Source: Nitratireductor sp. ZSWI3
Lineage (GTDB): Bacteria; Pseudomonadota; Alphaproteobacteria; Rhizobiales; Rhizobiaceae
Length of the DNA stretch: 37,064 bases
Direction: 5' to 3'
NCBI RefSeq assembly: GCF_024655565.1
Contig: NZ_JANKOF010000042.1
Location: 1-37,064 of the forward strand
The notes beneath the pieces were generated by a model. It did not search any database. It was not told the origin of the DNA and saw only the letters and a program-made list of their open reading frames with translations. The position numbers and the translations under genes were made by a program. Shown here in pieces: positions 26,233 through 34,675 of this stretch. Numbering within the stretch: the stretch's first letter is position 1; each line of letters starts with the position of its first letter.

Positions 26233-26261
26233 ATATAGAGGCTTATTGGCGCGAATGCAAG
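26233..26261 (-). promoter_or_regulatory. Strong promoter of rpsB
   Basis: On the minus strand CTTGCA (26256-26261), exactly 17 bases, and CTATAT (26233-26238) give a near-perfect alphaproteobacterial housekeeping promoter (CTTGAC-N17-CTATAT). It lies between the eipB stop and rpsB and predicts a leader of about 110 bases. Confidence 0.82.
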
Positions 26262-26294
26262 GCTTGGCGGACAGAACCGTCCGTTCTGGCGCTC

Positions 26295-27125
26295 CTATTG
26301 CGCGCAGGAGGCCTCGTCCTTCTGGTCGAACAGGGTGAGGTCGACCAGCTTGCCACGAATCGAGAACTCGCCGTAATTCATCCGCAGATCGCGGGTCACG
26401 CCGCTTTCGTGAAGCAGGAAGCTGATGTCGTAGTCCGGCGTCTCCTCGCCCTTCTCCTTCGTCGGGTCGAAATAGGCGATCGTCACCGGCCAGTATGCAT
26501 CCCCCTGCAGCGCCTCGGCGGCCTGGCTCTCCGGGTCCGCCTTGCCGGCTTCCTTCGCCTTGCCGATGGTCACCGTCGTCAACATGATGCGGTCGGCATC
26601 CTCGGAACTGTCGAAGAGCGTGGTCTGGTAGAAGCCGCCGCCCGCCTTCGCCTTGGCGATCGCCTCCTTCATATGCGAGACGGGAAACTGCGTCGCCTCC
26701 AGTTCCGTCGTGGTCCTTTGAGGCTTCGTCAGCGTGACGGTGGTGCCGTCCTCGCCAAGGCGCGCAACGCCCTTCACCTCGCGATCCAGCGCATTGTCGA
26801 GATAGGTCTTGTTGACGAACTGGAAGGTCTCGCCCTTGCCGTCCTCGAAGGTCGTCGTCTGCTGATCGGACAGCCGTGACGTCTCGTCGGTCTCGATGCG
26901 CATCACGAAGCGGAACGTGGTCGCATAGCCCTCGCAGTCCGAGCCGGTGAATTCATAGACCATGCGACCGGAGATGCCGTTGATTCCCGACCGGTCGCTC
27001 GCCTCGCCCAAGGCGAGATCATAGATCGCCCGATGCGCCAGCAGACCCGTCTCCGCCGCAGCCAGGGAAACGCCCGGGCCGCCGAGGGCTGACAGGGTCA
27101 ACACAAACAAGCGCAAGGCGCGCAT
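26295..27125 (-). CDS. eipB: Cell-envelope integrity protein EipB (DUF1849)
   Basis: This 276-residue periplasmic protein belongs to the DUF1849/EipB family, beta-spiral proteins shown in Brucella to be needed for envelope integrity. A signal peptide (MRALRLFVLTLSALGG, cleavage near SLAAAE) is followed by AHRAIYDLAL, FRFVMRIETDE and a C-terminal NYGEFSIRGKLVDLTLFD. Cys64 (GSDCEGY) and Cys274 (EASCAQ) sit where the conserved EipB disulfide is expected. GGAGG six bases upstream fixes this ATG over two earlier ones. It is divergent from the RidA-like gene and upstream of rpsB. An inverted repeat, CAGAAC/GTTCTG (26272-26288), follows the stop. Confidence 0.88.
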   Translation of the reverse strand: MRALRLFVLTLSALGGPGVSLAAAETGLLAHRAIYDLALGEASDRSGINGISGRMVYEFTGSDCEGYATTFRFVMRIETDETSRLSDQQTTTFEDGKGETFQFVNKTYLDNALDREVKGVARLGEDGTTVTLTKPQRTTTELEATQFPVSHMKEAIAKAKAGGGFYQTTLFDSSEDADRIMLTTVTIGKAKEAGKADPESQAAEALQGDAYWPVTIAYFDPTKEKGEETPDYDISFLLHESGVTRDLRMNYGEFSIRGKLVDLTLFDQKDEASCAQ

Positions 27126-27339
27126 GAACCACCTCCAGAAAGACTGCATGGGGCGGCGCAGGACACGCGGGCGCCGCGAAGACACATCAATTGACGAAGA
27201 GTCGTGGCGGAAGCGAGGCAAATATGCAACCTCTTGCTTCGACACGCTCGACATCGGCACGATCGGATTCAATAGTCCCTGCGGGCGAACCCGTTTCAAG
27301 AAAAGCCGTTGTGCGCGTTCCGAAAGTCAGGAGAAGCAA

Positions 27340-27804
27340 ATGTCCAGTGCGATCGAGAAAAAACTGTTGGAGCTCGGCGTGGAACTGCCGGACGCGGCCG
27401 CTCCGCTCGCCAACTACGTTCCCTTCATCCAGACGGGATCTCTCCTGATGACCTCGGGCCAATTGCCGATCAAGGACGGCAAGCTGATGGCCATGGGCCT
27501 GCTCGGCCGCGAACTCGGCACGGAGGCCGGCAAGCTTGCCGCCAAGTGGTGCACGGTCAACGTTCTCGCCCAGGCACGTGCCGCTCTCGGTAGTCTCGAT
27601 CGCATCAAACGCATCGTGAAGATCACCGTCTATGTCGCCTCGACGCCCGACTTCACCGACCAGCATCTGGTGGCCAACGGCGCTTCGGATTTTCTCGTCG
27701 CCGCCCTCGGCGAGCGCGGCCGCCACGCGCGTGCCGCCGTCGGCATGGCTTCCCTGCCGATGAACGCGCCCGTGGAGATCGACGCGGTGATCGAGGTCGA
27801 GTGA
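27340..27804 (+). CDS. RidA/YjgF-family protein
   Basis: This is a 154-residue protein of the Rid superfamily, the longer type with an N-terminal helix (IEKKLLELGVELPDAA). RidA itself hydrolyses reactive enamine/imine intermediates from amino-acid metabolism. Seen: PFIQTGSLLMTSGQLPIKDGKL near 29-50, RIVKITVYVAST near 92-103, and HARAAVGMASLPMNAPVEIDAV near the end, which includes the Arg that binds the substrate carboxylate in active members. The precise subfamily and substrate are unknown. CAGGAG precedes the ATG. The stop overlaps a GTG that may start the next gene, so the two are probably an operon. Confidence 0.88.
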   Translation: MSSAIEKKLLELGVELPDAAAPLANYVPFIQTGSLLMTSGQLPIKDGKLMAMGLLGRELGTEAGKLAAKWCTVNVLAQARAALGSLDRIKRIVKITVYVASTPDFTDQHLVANGASDFLVAALGERGRHARAAVGMASLPMNAPVEIDAVIEVE

Positions 27805-27806
27805 GC

Positions 27807-28517
27807 ATGAACGGGCTGTCCTGGCTCACGCGGCGGCCGATCGCCCATCGCGGCCTGCACGACATGAACGAGACCCGCTGGGAGAACACGCTGTCGGCCT
27901 TTGCCGCGGCGGTCGAGGGCGGCTATGCGATCGAGTGCGACGTGCACCTGTCGGCCGACGGGGTGCCGGTCGTCTTTCACGACGACGAACTGCGCCGGTT
28001 GACCGGCGTCGACGGCTTGCTGCGCAACAGGAGCGCTGCCGAACTCGCCGCTCTGCGTGTCGGCGGCACGGCGGACACCGTTCCCTCGCTGCGCGATCTT
28101 ACCGCGCTGGTGGCCGGCCGGGTACCGCTGGTGATCGAGCTCAAGGGCACCGAGGGTCATGACGGGGAACTCGTCGCCCGCGTCGCGGAGGTTCTCGCTG
28201 CCTATGAGGGACATGCGGCGCTGATGTCGTTCGAGCATCGGCTCCTGCGCGACATGGCCAGGCAGATTCCCGACCTGCCGCGCGGCCTGACCGCGGAAGG
28301 ATCCTCGCCGGAGGCCATCGAAGCTCATTTCTCCATGCTTGCCAACGACATCTCGTTCGTTTCCTATCATGTGAACGAACTGCCGAACCCCTTCGTCACC
28401 TTCGTGCGCGAACGCCTGTCGATGCCGGTGATCACCTGGACGGTGCGCGACCGGGAGATGGTCGACAGGACGACCCGCCATGCCGACCAGATGACGTTCG
28501 AAGGGTTTCGTCCTTGA
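27807..28517 (+). CDS. Glycerophosphodiester phosphodiesterase family protein
   Basis: This is a GDPD-type TIM-barrel enzyme of about 236 residues. Family residues are visible: IAHRGLHD near 12-19 with the catalytic His, WENTLSAF, IECDVHLSADGVPVVFHDD near 41-59 holding the metal-binding Glu/Asp and second His, and LVIELKG near 108-114. It should release glycerol-3-phosphate from deacylated phospholipids. There is no signal peptide, so it is probably cytosolic. The start is uncertain: GTG at 27801 forms a GTGA overlap with the RidA-like stop, while the ATG at 27807 lies six bases on. Confidence 0.9.
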   Translation: MNGLSWLTRRPIAHRGLHDMNETRWENTLSAFAAAVEGGYAIECDVHLSADGVPVVFHDDELRRLTGVDGLLRNRSAAELAALRVGGTADTVPSLRDLTALVAGRVPLVIELKGTEGHDGELVARVAEVLAAYEGHAALMSFEHRLLRDMARQIPDLPRGLTAEGSSPEAIEAHFSMLANDISFVSYHVNELPNPFVTFVRERLSMPVITWTVRDREMVDRTTRHADQMTFEGFRP

Positions 28518-28596
28518 GAACAAGCCTGACCGTGGGCCCGTCCATCGGGACCATATGGCATCTTGAAGCACTCGCGCCGTAACTTAGGTTTCAGGC

Positions 28597-29796
28597 ATGA
28601 CTTCCGCCCCATCCCAGGATCCCATGACCGGCGATGTCACCCTGACGGTTTCGCCGCATTTCGCCGATGTGCCTGCGGCGGATTGGGCGATGCTTGCGGG
28701 TGCTTCACGCGACGATCCTGAAACTCCGTACAACCCTTTCGTTTCGCACGCTTTCCTGTCGTCCGTCGAGGAAAGCGGTTGCGCCGTGCGGGAAAGCGGC
28801 TGGCTCGGCCAGCATCTGAGATTGAGAGCCGCGGACGGCACGCTGCTCGGCGCCGTGCCGTGCTATCTGAAATCGCACAGCCAGGGAGAATATGTGTTCG
28901 ACCACGGCTGGGCGGACGCTTTCGAGCGAGCCGGCGGACGCTACTATCCGAAGCTGCAGGTCGCCGTTCCCTTCACGCCGGCGCGCGGACCGCGCCTTCT
29001 GGCGCATCGGAATGCCGATGGCGAAGCGGTGCGCATGGCGCTCGCCGAAGGGCTAAAAACCCTTACCGAGAGGCTCGGCGTCTCCTCGGCCCACGTCACC
29101 TTTGCGACGGACGACGACATCGAGGCCCTGCGCGGGGCAGGCTTTCTGATGCGCACCGACCAGCAGTTCCATTTCTTCAACCGCGGCTACGGCTCCTATG
29201 ACGATTTCCTGGCCACCCTCGCCTCGCGCAAGCGCAAGGCGCTGAAGAAGGAACGCCGCGCTGCCCTCGACAACGGCATCAAGATCGACTGGCTGACGGG
29301 ACGCGACATCACCGAGGCCGTGTGGGACGATTTCTTCACCTTCTACATGGATACCGGCGGCCGCAAATGGGGGCGCCCTTATCTCAACCGGCGGTTCTTC
29401 TCGATGATCGGCGAGCGCATGGCGGACGACGTTCTGCTGGTGATGGCGCGCCGCGCCGGCCGCTACATCGCCGGCGCCATCAACTTCATCGGCTCGGACA
29501 CGCTTTACGGCCGCAACTGGGGCTGCATCGAGCACCACCCGTTCCTGCATTTCGAGGTGTGCTACCACCAGGCGATCGAATTCGCCATCACCCGCGGCCT
29601 GAAGACGGTGGAGGCCGGCGCCCAGGGCGAGCACAAGCTGGCGCGCGGCTACGAGCCGGTCATCACGCGCTCGGCCCACCACATCCCGCATCCGGGCCTC
29701 AGACGCGCGGTGGCGCAGTATCTGGAGGGCGAACGCGAGGATGTGGCCGAGATCAACCGCCTTCTGGAGGCGCATACACCATTCCGCAAGGATTGA
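28597..29796 (+). CDS. GNAT/FemAB-like acyltransferase (DUF482 family)
   Basis: This is a 399-residue protein of the FemAB-like (PF04339, former DUF482) group with a GNAT-type fold. Family features include NPFVSHAFLSSVEESG near 46-61, GEYVFDHGWADAFERAGGRYYPKLQ, SRKRKALKKERR near 210-221, FYMDTGGRKWGRPYLNRRFF, and AGAQGEHKLARGYEPV near 342-357. Members are annotated as peptidoglycan-related aminoacyl transferases, but no activity is proven to my knowledge. It has no signal peptide. The ATG follows AGGTTTCAGG. It lies 79 bases after the GDPD gene and 31 bases before the HIT gene, probably in one transcript. Confidence 0.82.
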   Translation: MTSAPSQDPMTGDVTLTVSPHFADVPAADWAMLAGASRDDPETPYNPFVSHAFLSSVEESGCAVRESGWLGQHLRLRAADGTLLGAVPCYLKSHSQGEYVFDHGWADAFERAGGRYYPKLQVAVPFTPARGPRLLAHRNADGEAVRMALAEGLKTLTERLGVSSAHVTFATDDDIEALRGAGFLMRTDQQFHFFNRGYGSYDDFLATLASRKRKALKKERRAALDNGIKIDWLTGRDITEAVWDDFFTFYMDTGGRKWGRPYLNRRFFSMIGERMADDVLLVMARRAGRYIAGAINFIGSDTLYGRNWGCIEHHPFLHFEVCYHQAIEFAITRGLKTVEAGAQGEHKLARGYEPVITRSAHHIPHPGLRRAVAQYLEGEREDVAEINRLLEAHTPFRKD

Positions 29797-29827
29797 GCAT
29801 CCGCAATTACCGAGACAAGAGGTATCG

Positions 29828-30253
29828 ATGAGCACCACCGCCTATGACAACGACAACGTCTTCGCCAGGATCCTGCGCGGTGAACTGCCCTCGCACAAGC
29901 TCTACGAGGACGACGAGACCTTCGCCTTCATGGACATCATGCCGCGTGGCGACGGGCATTGCCTGGTCGTTCCCAAGAAGCCGTCGCGCAACATCTTCGA
30001 CGTCGAGCCGGACAGCCTCGCCGCCGTCATGCGCACCGTGCAGAAGATCGCGCGCGCGGCCAGGGCCGCCTTCGACGCGGACGGGCTGACGATCCAGCAG
30101 TTCAACGAACCGGCCGGGGGCCAGGTGGTGTTCCACCTGCATGTGCACATCATCCCGCGTTTCGAGGGGGTGGCGCTGCGCCCGCACACGGGCGAGATGG
30201 CCGACCAGGCGGTGCTGGCCGAGCAGGCCGCCAGGATCCGCGCCGCGCTATAG
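29828..30253 (+). CDS. HIT-family nucleotide-binding protein
   Basis: This 141-residue histidine-triad protein, like HinT/PKCI, hydrolyses nucleoside phosphoramidates or related adenylates. The triad HLHVHIIPR (His103, 105, 107) is intact, preceded by the typical NVFARILRGELPSHKLYEDD start and FAFMDIMPRGDGHCLVVPKK. AGAGGT lies before the ATG. The same frame is open further upstream only over the end of the FemAB-like gene. It ends 38 bases from the convergent azlD stop; a small AGGTGG/CCACCT inverted repeat lies in that gap. The physiological substrate is unknown. Confidence 0.93.
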   Translation: MSTTAYDNDNVFARILRGELPSHKLYEDDETFAFMDIMPRGDGHCLVVPKKPSRNIFDVEPDSLAAVMRTVQKIARAARAAFDADGLTIQQFNEPAGGQVVFHLHVHIIPRFEGVALRPHTGEMADQAVLAEQAARIRAAL

Positions 30254-30291
30254 CATTTTGCAGCCAGGTGGGGCCACCTCACCGCACGATC

Positions 30292-30639
30292 CTACAGAAG
30301 ATAGAGGCCGGTTAGCAGCACCGCCTCGCCGGCCAGGATGCCGAGCAGGATGTTCTTCCGCGCCGCCAGATAGGTGCCGAAGGAAACGGCGGCAGCGGCG
30401 ATCCGCAAGGCGAGCGGCGAATCGGCCAGCGCCCCGCCGGGAAAGACGAGGAGATTGGCGATCACCGCGGCGACGAGCGCTGTGGCGATGCAGCGCACGA
30501 AGACGAGAATGTCGGACTCCTCCGACATCTTGCCGCCGAGATAAACCCCGAGGAAGCGCCACCCGTCGGTTGCCAGCCAGCCGGCGACCAGGATGAAGAC
30601 GAAGGGCCACCACCAGGCATCGATGGCAAGAAAGGTCAT
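30292..30639 (-). CDS. azlD: AzlD-family branched-chain amino-acid permease subunit
   Basis: This is a 115-residue membrane protein with about four hydrophobic segments and the AzlD-family layout (RCIATALVAAVIANLLVFPGGALA near 49-72). With AzlC it forms a two-component exporter for branched-chain amino acids, or azaleucine in Bacillus; the LIV substrate is inferred by family. The ATG overlaps the azlC TGA in ATGA, with GGAG upstream, so the pair should be made together. A longer open frame upstream is a shadow of azlC. Confidence 0.88.
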   Translation of the reverse strand: MTFLAIDAWWWPFVFILVAGWLATDGWRFLGVYLGGKMSEESDILVFVRCIATALVAAVIANLLVFPGGALADSPLALRIAAAAVSFGTYLAARKNILLGILAGEAVLLTGLYLL

Positions 30640-31385
30640 CCGACGAACTCCCGGCGCCGCTGCGCCCGGTGCCAGGCATAGGCGAGCCCGCCGCCGATCA
30701 CCCCGGCGGCCAGAAGGTCGAAGCCCGGCAGGAGGACGTGGAACACCGGTCCGGCCGCCAGGCCCAGAACCATCGCCACATGCCCTGCCCGCTCGCGCGC
30801 CGATCCCCACAGAGAAGTCAGGAAATAGACCGGCGTCAGGAAGAAGAGCGCCGCCGACATCTGCGGCGGCAGGCGCGAAGCCACCAGGAACACCACCGCC
30901 ACCACCGCCATGTTGACCAGCACGAGAGTCGAGCCCAGCCCGGCGTAATAGACGGTGCGCATGTCGCGCGGCACCCGGCGCAGGCTCTCCATGGCAAGCA
31001 CCCAGGAGGTGACGGCGACGAAATGCGACAGGAAGTAGAGGACCCAGGGACGCGTCTTCTCCGTGCGCAGTTCCGGCGTCAGCGCCACGACCATGGGCGC
31101 AAGCCGCACCGAGGAGAGCGCCACGGCGAAGGTGGCCGCCGGCAGGCTGTTGCCGGAAAGGACCGCGCCGACGAGCACCACCTTGGCCGGAAGCGCCCAC
31201 ACGATTCCGGTCATGAAGACCGTTTGCGCCAGGGTGAGTCCGGCTTCGCGGGCGAGCCCGGCGAATCCGATGAAGGCGCTGACGAGAACGAGGCCTGGAA
31301 TGGAGAAGCTGCGCCAGACGCCGCGCAGAAACCAGACCGCGCGGCCTTCTCTGTCCGTTGCCTCAGGTGATCCGTGTCTATTCAT
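30636..31385 (-). CDS. azlC: AzlC-family branched-chain amino-acid permease
   Basis: This is a 249-residue polytopic AzlC-type permease with about seven hydrophobic segments. Family marks are SIPGLVLVSAFIGFAGLAREAGLTL near 28-52, followed by the reentrant-like VWALPAKVVLVGAVLSG and the ALSSVRLAPMVVAL segment near 89-102. It pairs with AzlD for export of branched-chain amino acids; the actual substrate is not shown. The Shine-Dalgarno sequence is modest (GGGG). It follows clpA on the same strand after 106 bases and a strong hairpin, so it probably has a promoter of its own, though I see no good one. Confidence 0.9.
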   Translation of the reverse strand: MNRHGSPEATDREGRAVWFLRGVWRSFSIPGLVLVSAFIGFAGLAREAGLTLAQTVFMTGIVWALPAKVVLVGAVLSGNSLPAATFAVALSSVRLAPMVVALTPELRTEKTRPWVLYFLSHFVAVTSWVLAMESLRRVPRDMRTVYYAGLGSTLVLVNMAVVAVVFLVASRLPPQMSAALFFLTPVYFLTSLWGSARERAGHVAMVLGLAAGPVFHVLLPGFDLLAAGVIGGGLAYAWHRAQRRREFVG

Positions 31386-31428
31386 GGAGCCCCGGAACTA
31401 GCACAGTCGACAGGATCAGGCGATACGA

Positions 31429-31464
31429 CGAAGGCGCGGGTGCTTGGGGCACTCCGCGCCTTCG
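31429..31464 (-). terminator. Hairpin terminator-like element after clpA
   Basis: CGAAGGCGCGG and CCGCGCCTTCG form an 11-bp stem, extended by GTGC/GCAC around a 5-base loop, 27 bases after the clpA stop. No U-tract follows, so it may be a Rho-assisted or processing site rather than an intrinsic terminator. Confidence 0.55.
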
Positions 31465-31491
31465 GGTTGGGCCAAAGAATGGGCCGCAGGA

Positions 31492-33957
31492 TCAGCCCTT
31501 GCGAGGCAGCTGCGGCACCAGGCTGCGCTTGGGCGGCTCCTTCGGCTTCGGTTTCGGCCTGGCGGCGGCCTTCGGCTTGGCAGCCTTCTTGGCCGCCGGC
31601 TTTGCCTTGGCCTTCGGCGCCTTCGCAGGCACCTCCTCGCGCGGCCTGATCGGCGTGTCGTCGGGCACGGCATCGAGCTTCAGGATGCTCTCGCCGGCCT
31701 CGTTCTTGTCGACCGTGACCCGCACGGTGCCGCCCTTCTTGAGCTTGCCGAACAGAACCTCGTCGGCGAGCGGCTTCTTGATGTGCTCCTGGATGACACG
31801 GCCGAGCGGCCGGGCTCCCATGCGCTCGTCATAGCCCTTCTCGGCGAGCCATGAGACCGCCTCGTCGGAGAGGTCGAAGGTGACGCGACGCTCGGCGAGC
31901 TGCGCCTCGAGCTGCATGACGAACTTCTGCACCACCTGATGGATCACCGGCACCGGCAGTGAGCCGAACGGGATGATCGCGTCGAGACGGTTGCGGAATT
32001 CCGGCGTGAACAGCCGGTTGATCGCCTCCATGTCGTCGCCCTCGCGCTTCGACGATCCGAAGCCGATGGCCGGCCGGACGAGATCGGCGGCGCCCGCATT
32101 GGTGGTCATGATCAGGATCACGTTGCGGAAGTCGATGCTCTTGCCGTTGTGGTCGGTCAGCTTGCCGTGGTCCATCACCTGCAACAGGATGTTGAACAGA
32201 TCCGGATGGGCCTTCTCGATCTCGTCGAGCAACAGCACGCAATGCGGATGCTGATCGACGCCGTCGGTCAGGAGCCCGCCCTGGTCGAAGCCGACATAGC
32301 CGGGAGGCGCGCCGATCAGGCGCGACACGGTGTGCCGCTCCATATATTCCGACATGTCGAAGCGCAGGAGCTCGACGCCGAGCGAGGCGGCAAGCTGCTT
32401 GGCGACTTCCGTCTTGCCGACGCCGGTCGGGCCGGAGAACAGGTAGGAGCCGATCGGCTTCTCGGGTTCGCGCAGGCCCGCGCGCGCCAGCTTGATGGCC
32501 GAGGACAGCGCGGTGATCGCCGCGTCCTGCCCGTAGACGACGCGCCGCAGCTCCTCGTCGAGGCTGGCCAGCACCTTCTCGTCGTCGGCAGACACGGTCT
32601 TCGGCGGAATGCGCGCCATGGTGGCGATGGTGGCCTCGATCTCCTTGACGCTGATCGTCTTGCGGCGCTTCGCCTCGGGCAGCAGCTTCTGCGAGGCGCC
32701 CGTCTCGTCGATCACGTCGATCGCCTTGTCGGGCAGCTTGCGGTCGCTGATGTAGCGGGCCGAAAGCTCGACCGCCGCCTTCACCGCCTCGTTCGTGTAG
32801 CGGACCTTGTGGAAATCCTCGAAGTAGGGCTTCAGCCCCTTCATGATTTCGATCGCGTCGTCGACGGTCGGCTCGTTGACATCGATCTTCTGGAACCGGC
32901 GCACCAGGGCCCGGTCCTTTTCGAAGAACTGGCGGAACTCCTTGTAGGTGGTCGAGCCGATGCAGCGGATCGAGCCGGACGACAGCGCCGGCTTGAGGAG
33001 ATTGGAAGCGTCCATCGCCCCGCCGGAGGTGGCGCCGGCGCCGATCACCGTGTGGATCTCGTCGATGAACAGGATGGCGCCCGGGTAATCCTCGAGTTCC
33101 TTGACCACCTGCTTGAGGCGTTCCTCGAAGTCACCGCGATAGCGGGTGCCCGCCAGCAGCGTGCCCATGTCGAGCGCGAAGATCGTCGCATCGGCAAGAA
33201 CGTCCGGCACGTCGCCCTCGACGATGCGCTTGGCCAGCCCCTCGGCGATGGCCGTCTTGCCGACCCCCGGATCGCCCACATAGAGCGGGTTGTTCTTGGA
33301 GCGGCGGCACAGCACCTGGATCGTGCGGCTGATCTCGGCGTCGCGGCCGATGAGCGGATCGATCCGGCCGGCGCGCGCCTTGGTGTTCAGATTGACGCAA
33401 TAGGCCGTCAGCGCGTCCTGCGCCTGTTTCTTCTTGCCGCTGTCCTCGGCTTCGGCGCCGGCGCCGCCCGCCTCGTCGTCCTCGGCCCCGCGCGGCGGCC
33501 GCGTCTCGGAGCTGCCGGGCCGCTTGGCGATGCCGTGGCTGATGTAGTTGACCGCGTCGTAACGGGTCATCTGCTGTTCCTGCAGGAAATAGGCCGCGTG
33601 GCTCTCGCGCTCGGCGAAGATGGCGACAAGCACGTTGGCGCCGGAAACCTCCTCGCGCCCGGAGGACTGGACGTGGATGACGGCGCGCTGGATCACGCGC
33701 TGGAACCCAGCGGTCGGCTTGGAATCCTCGTCATAGCCCGTGACGAGGTTGTCGAGTTCGCCATCGATGTATTTGACGACCGTGTCGCGCAGTGCGTCGA
33801 GGTCGACATTGCAGGCACGCATCACGGCGGCGGCGTCCGTGTCGTCGATCAGTGCCAGCAGGAGATGTTCGAGCGTTGCATACTCGTGGTGACGCTCATT
33901 GGCGAATGTGAGCGCCTGATGCAGTGCCCGCTCTAAGCCTTGCGAAAAAGCCGGCAT
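31492..33957 (-). CDS. clpA: ClpAP protease ATPase subunit ClpA
   Basis: This is an 821-residue double-AAA+ unfoldase that feeds substrates to ClpP. The N-domain at about 1-140 binds ClpS; a short acidic/Lys linker follows. AAA1 has Walker A GDPGVGKT at 228-235 and Walker B ILFIDE at 295-300. AAA2 has GPTGVGKT at 509-516 and VLLLDE at 574-579. The ClpP-docking loop IGF is at 631-633. A basic Lys/Ala/Pro tail at 771-821 is absent from E. coli ClpA (758 residues). GAGG precedes the ATG by six bases. It is 8 bases downstream of clpS and surely co-transcribed with it. Confidence 0.97.
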   Translation of the reverse strand: MPAFSQGLERALHQALTFANERHHEYATLEHLLLALIDDTDAAAVMRACNVDLDALRDTVVKYIDGELDNLVTGYDEDSKPTAGFQRVIQRAVIHVQSSGREEVSGANVLVAIFAERESHAAYFLQEQQMTRYDAVNYISHGIAKRPGSSETRPPRGAEDDEAGGAGAEAEDSGKKKQAQDALTAYCVNLNTKARAGRIDPLIGRDAEISRTIQVLCRRSKNNPLYVGDPGVGKTAIAEGLAKRIVEGDVPDVLADATIFALDMGTLLAGTRYRGDFEERLKQVVKELEDYPGAILFIDEIHTVIGAGATSGGAMDASNLLKPALSSGSIRCIGSTTYKEFRQFFEKDRALVRRFQKIDVNEPTVDDAIEIMKGLKPYFEDFHKVRYTNEAVKAAVELSARYISDRKLPDKAIDVIDETGASQKLLPEAKRRKTISVKEIEATIATMARIPPKTVSADDEKVLASLDEELRRVVYGQDAAITALSSAIKLARAGLREPEKPIGSYLFSGPTGVGKTEVAKQLAASLGVELLRFDMSEYMERHTVSRLIGAPPGYVGFDQGGLLTDGVDQHPHCVLLLDEIEKAHPDLFNILLQVMDHGKLTDHNGKSIDFRNVILIMTTNAGAADLVRPAIGFGSSKREGDDMEAINRLFTPEFRNRLDAIIPFGSLPVPVIHQVVQKFVMQLEAQLAERRVTFDLSDEAVSWLAEKGYDERMGARPLGRVIQEHIKKPLADEVLFGKLKKGGTVRVTVDKNEAGESILKLDAVPDDTPIRPREEVPAKAPKAKAKPAAKKAAKPKAAARPKPKPKEPPKRSLVPQLPRKG

Positions 33958-33965
33958 TCAATACC

Positions 33966-34319
33966 TCACTTCTTTTCCATCACGCATTGTAGCGGATGCT
34001 GGTGCTGGCGCGCAAAATCCATCACTTGCGTCACCTTGGTCTCGGCCACTTCAAACGTAAAGACGCCACACTCGCCAACACCATGATTGTGCACATGCAA
34101 CATGATCCGCGTGGCCGCCTCGCGGTCCTTCCTGAAGAACCGTTCCAGCACGTGAATCACGAACTCCATCGGCGTGTAATCGTCGTTCAAAAGCAGCACG
34201 CGGTACAGGCTCGGCTTCTTGGTCTTGGGCTTGGTGCGCGTGATGACCGCCGTGCCCCGGCCGGTGCTTTTGTCATCGTCACCCTCGCCATCCTGCATCC
34301 GCAAATCGTAGCGCTGCAT
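33966..34319 (-). CDS. clpS: ClpA adaptor protein ClpS
   Basis: This 117-residue N-end-rule adaptor delivers substrates with bulky N-terminal residues to ClpAP. The flexible N-terminal arm is followed by the ClpS core: [20 protein letters not shown] near 39-58, [21 protein letters not shown] near 76-96, and a conserved C-terminal [15 protein letters not shown]. The start is uncertain. This ATG gives the usual length, but its Shine-Dalgarno sequence is weak. ATGs at 34349 and 34298 are also in frame. The frame is open to 34538, over a repeat and a promoter, which is clearly not coding. Confidence 0.95.
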   Translation of the reverse strand: MQRYDLRMQDGEGDDDKSTGRGTAVITRTKPKTKKPSLYRVLLLNDDYTPMEFVIHVLERFFRKDREAATRIMLHVHNHGVGECGVFTFEVAETKVTQVMDFARQHQHPLQCVMEKK

Positions 34320-34396
34320 GGCATTACCGCCGATGTTCAAGAATTCCATTCCCTTTGCCAAGCCCTTGCGTCGGACATGTAGGTACCTGTTTGACA

Positions 34397-34424
34397 ATTT
34401 TAAGACCTTCTCTGTTCCTGACAA
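34397..34424 (-). promoter_or_regulatory. Predicted clpS-clpA promoter
   Basis: On the minus strand TTGTCA (34419-34424) and TAAAAT (34397-34402) are 16 bases apart, a good sigma-70-type match. It predicts a leader of about 70 bases before clpS. It also shows that longer readings of the clpS frame are not translated. Confidence 0.6.
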
Positions 34425-34473
34425 TACGGCTCCACGGCTTTTACGTTCAAATTCCTGCCATCTCCCGATGATG

Positions 34474-34510
34474 CGATCCTGACAGATGGTGACGATCTGT
34501 CGGGGCAGAT
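34474..34510. repeat. Short palindromic repeat, copy 2
   Basis: The arms GACAGAT (34483-34489) and ATCTGTC (34497-34503) enclose seven bases; TGCGATCCTG forms the left flank, and an outer GATC/GATC can also pair. It matches copy 1 at 24251-24288. The outermost arm pair is A-T here and G-C there, a compensating change that keeps the hairpin. Confidence 0.7.
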
Positions 34511-34675
34511 CTACTCCACGTGCCTTGCGCCAGGGCATCCTTCAAATTCGACACAATGTTAAGGAATTCCGTAAATCCTGCGATCACCATAAACGGATTG
34601 GTAACGCCGTCTCCCATACGGTGAAGCAAAGGGGGTGTCCGGTGCGGAAGCCGGGCAGCCTGGAATTCGATCCAA

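Larger units (their letters stand above)
34320..34675. other. Divergent intergenic region between clpS and the D,D-carboxypeptidase gene
   Basis: These 356 bases hold no gene that I can support. They contain the clpS promoter (34397-34424), copy 2 of the palindromic repeat (34474-34510), and an AT-richer stretch (34535-34620) with a TTAAGGAATTCCGTAA near-palindrome. That stretch probably includes the promoter of the rightward gene, though no -35/-10 pair stands out. Confidence 0.7.

Noticed and set aside
26274-26286. GAAC-N5-GTTC after eipB as a LexA box
   Set aside because: The spacing and orientation do not fit GTTC-N7-GTTC. It is better read as a small hairpin downstream of the eipB stop.
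30266-30279. AGGTGG/CCACCT inverted repeat between the HIT gene and azlD as a bidirectional terminator
   Set aside because: The 6-bp stem has a 2-base loop and no U-tract on either strand.
34320-34538. N-terminal extension of clpS and the possible peptide VTICQDR
   Set aside because: The open frame passes through a promoter and a palindromic repeat. The similar ICQDR string before pyrH comes from the other copy of the repeat, not from shared protein.
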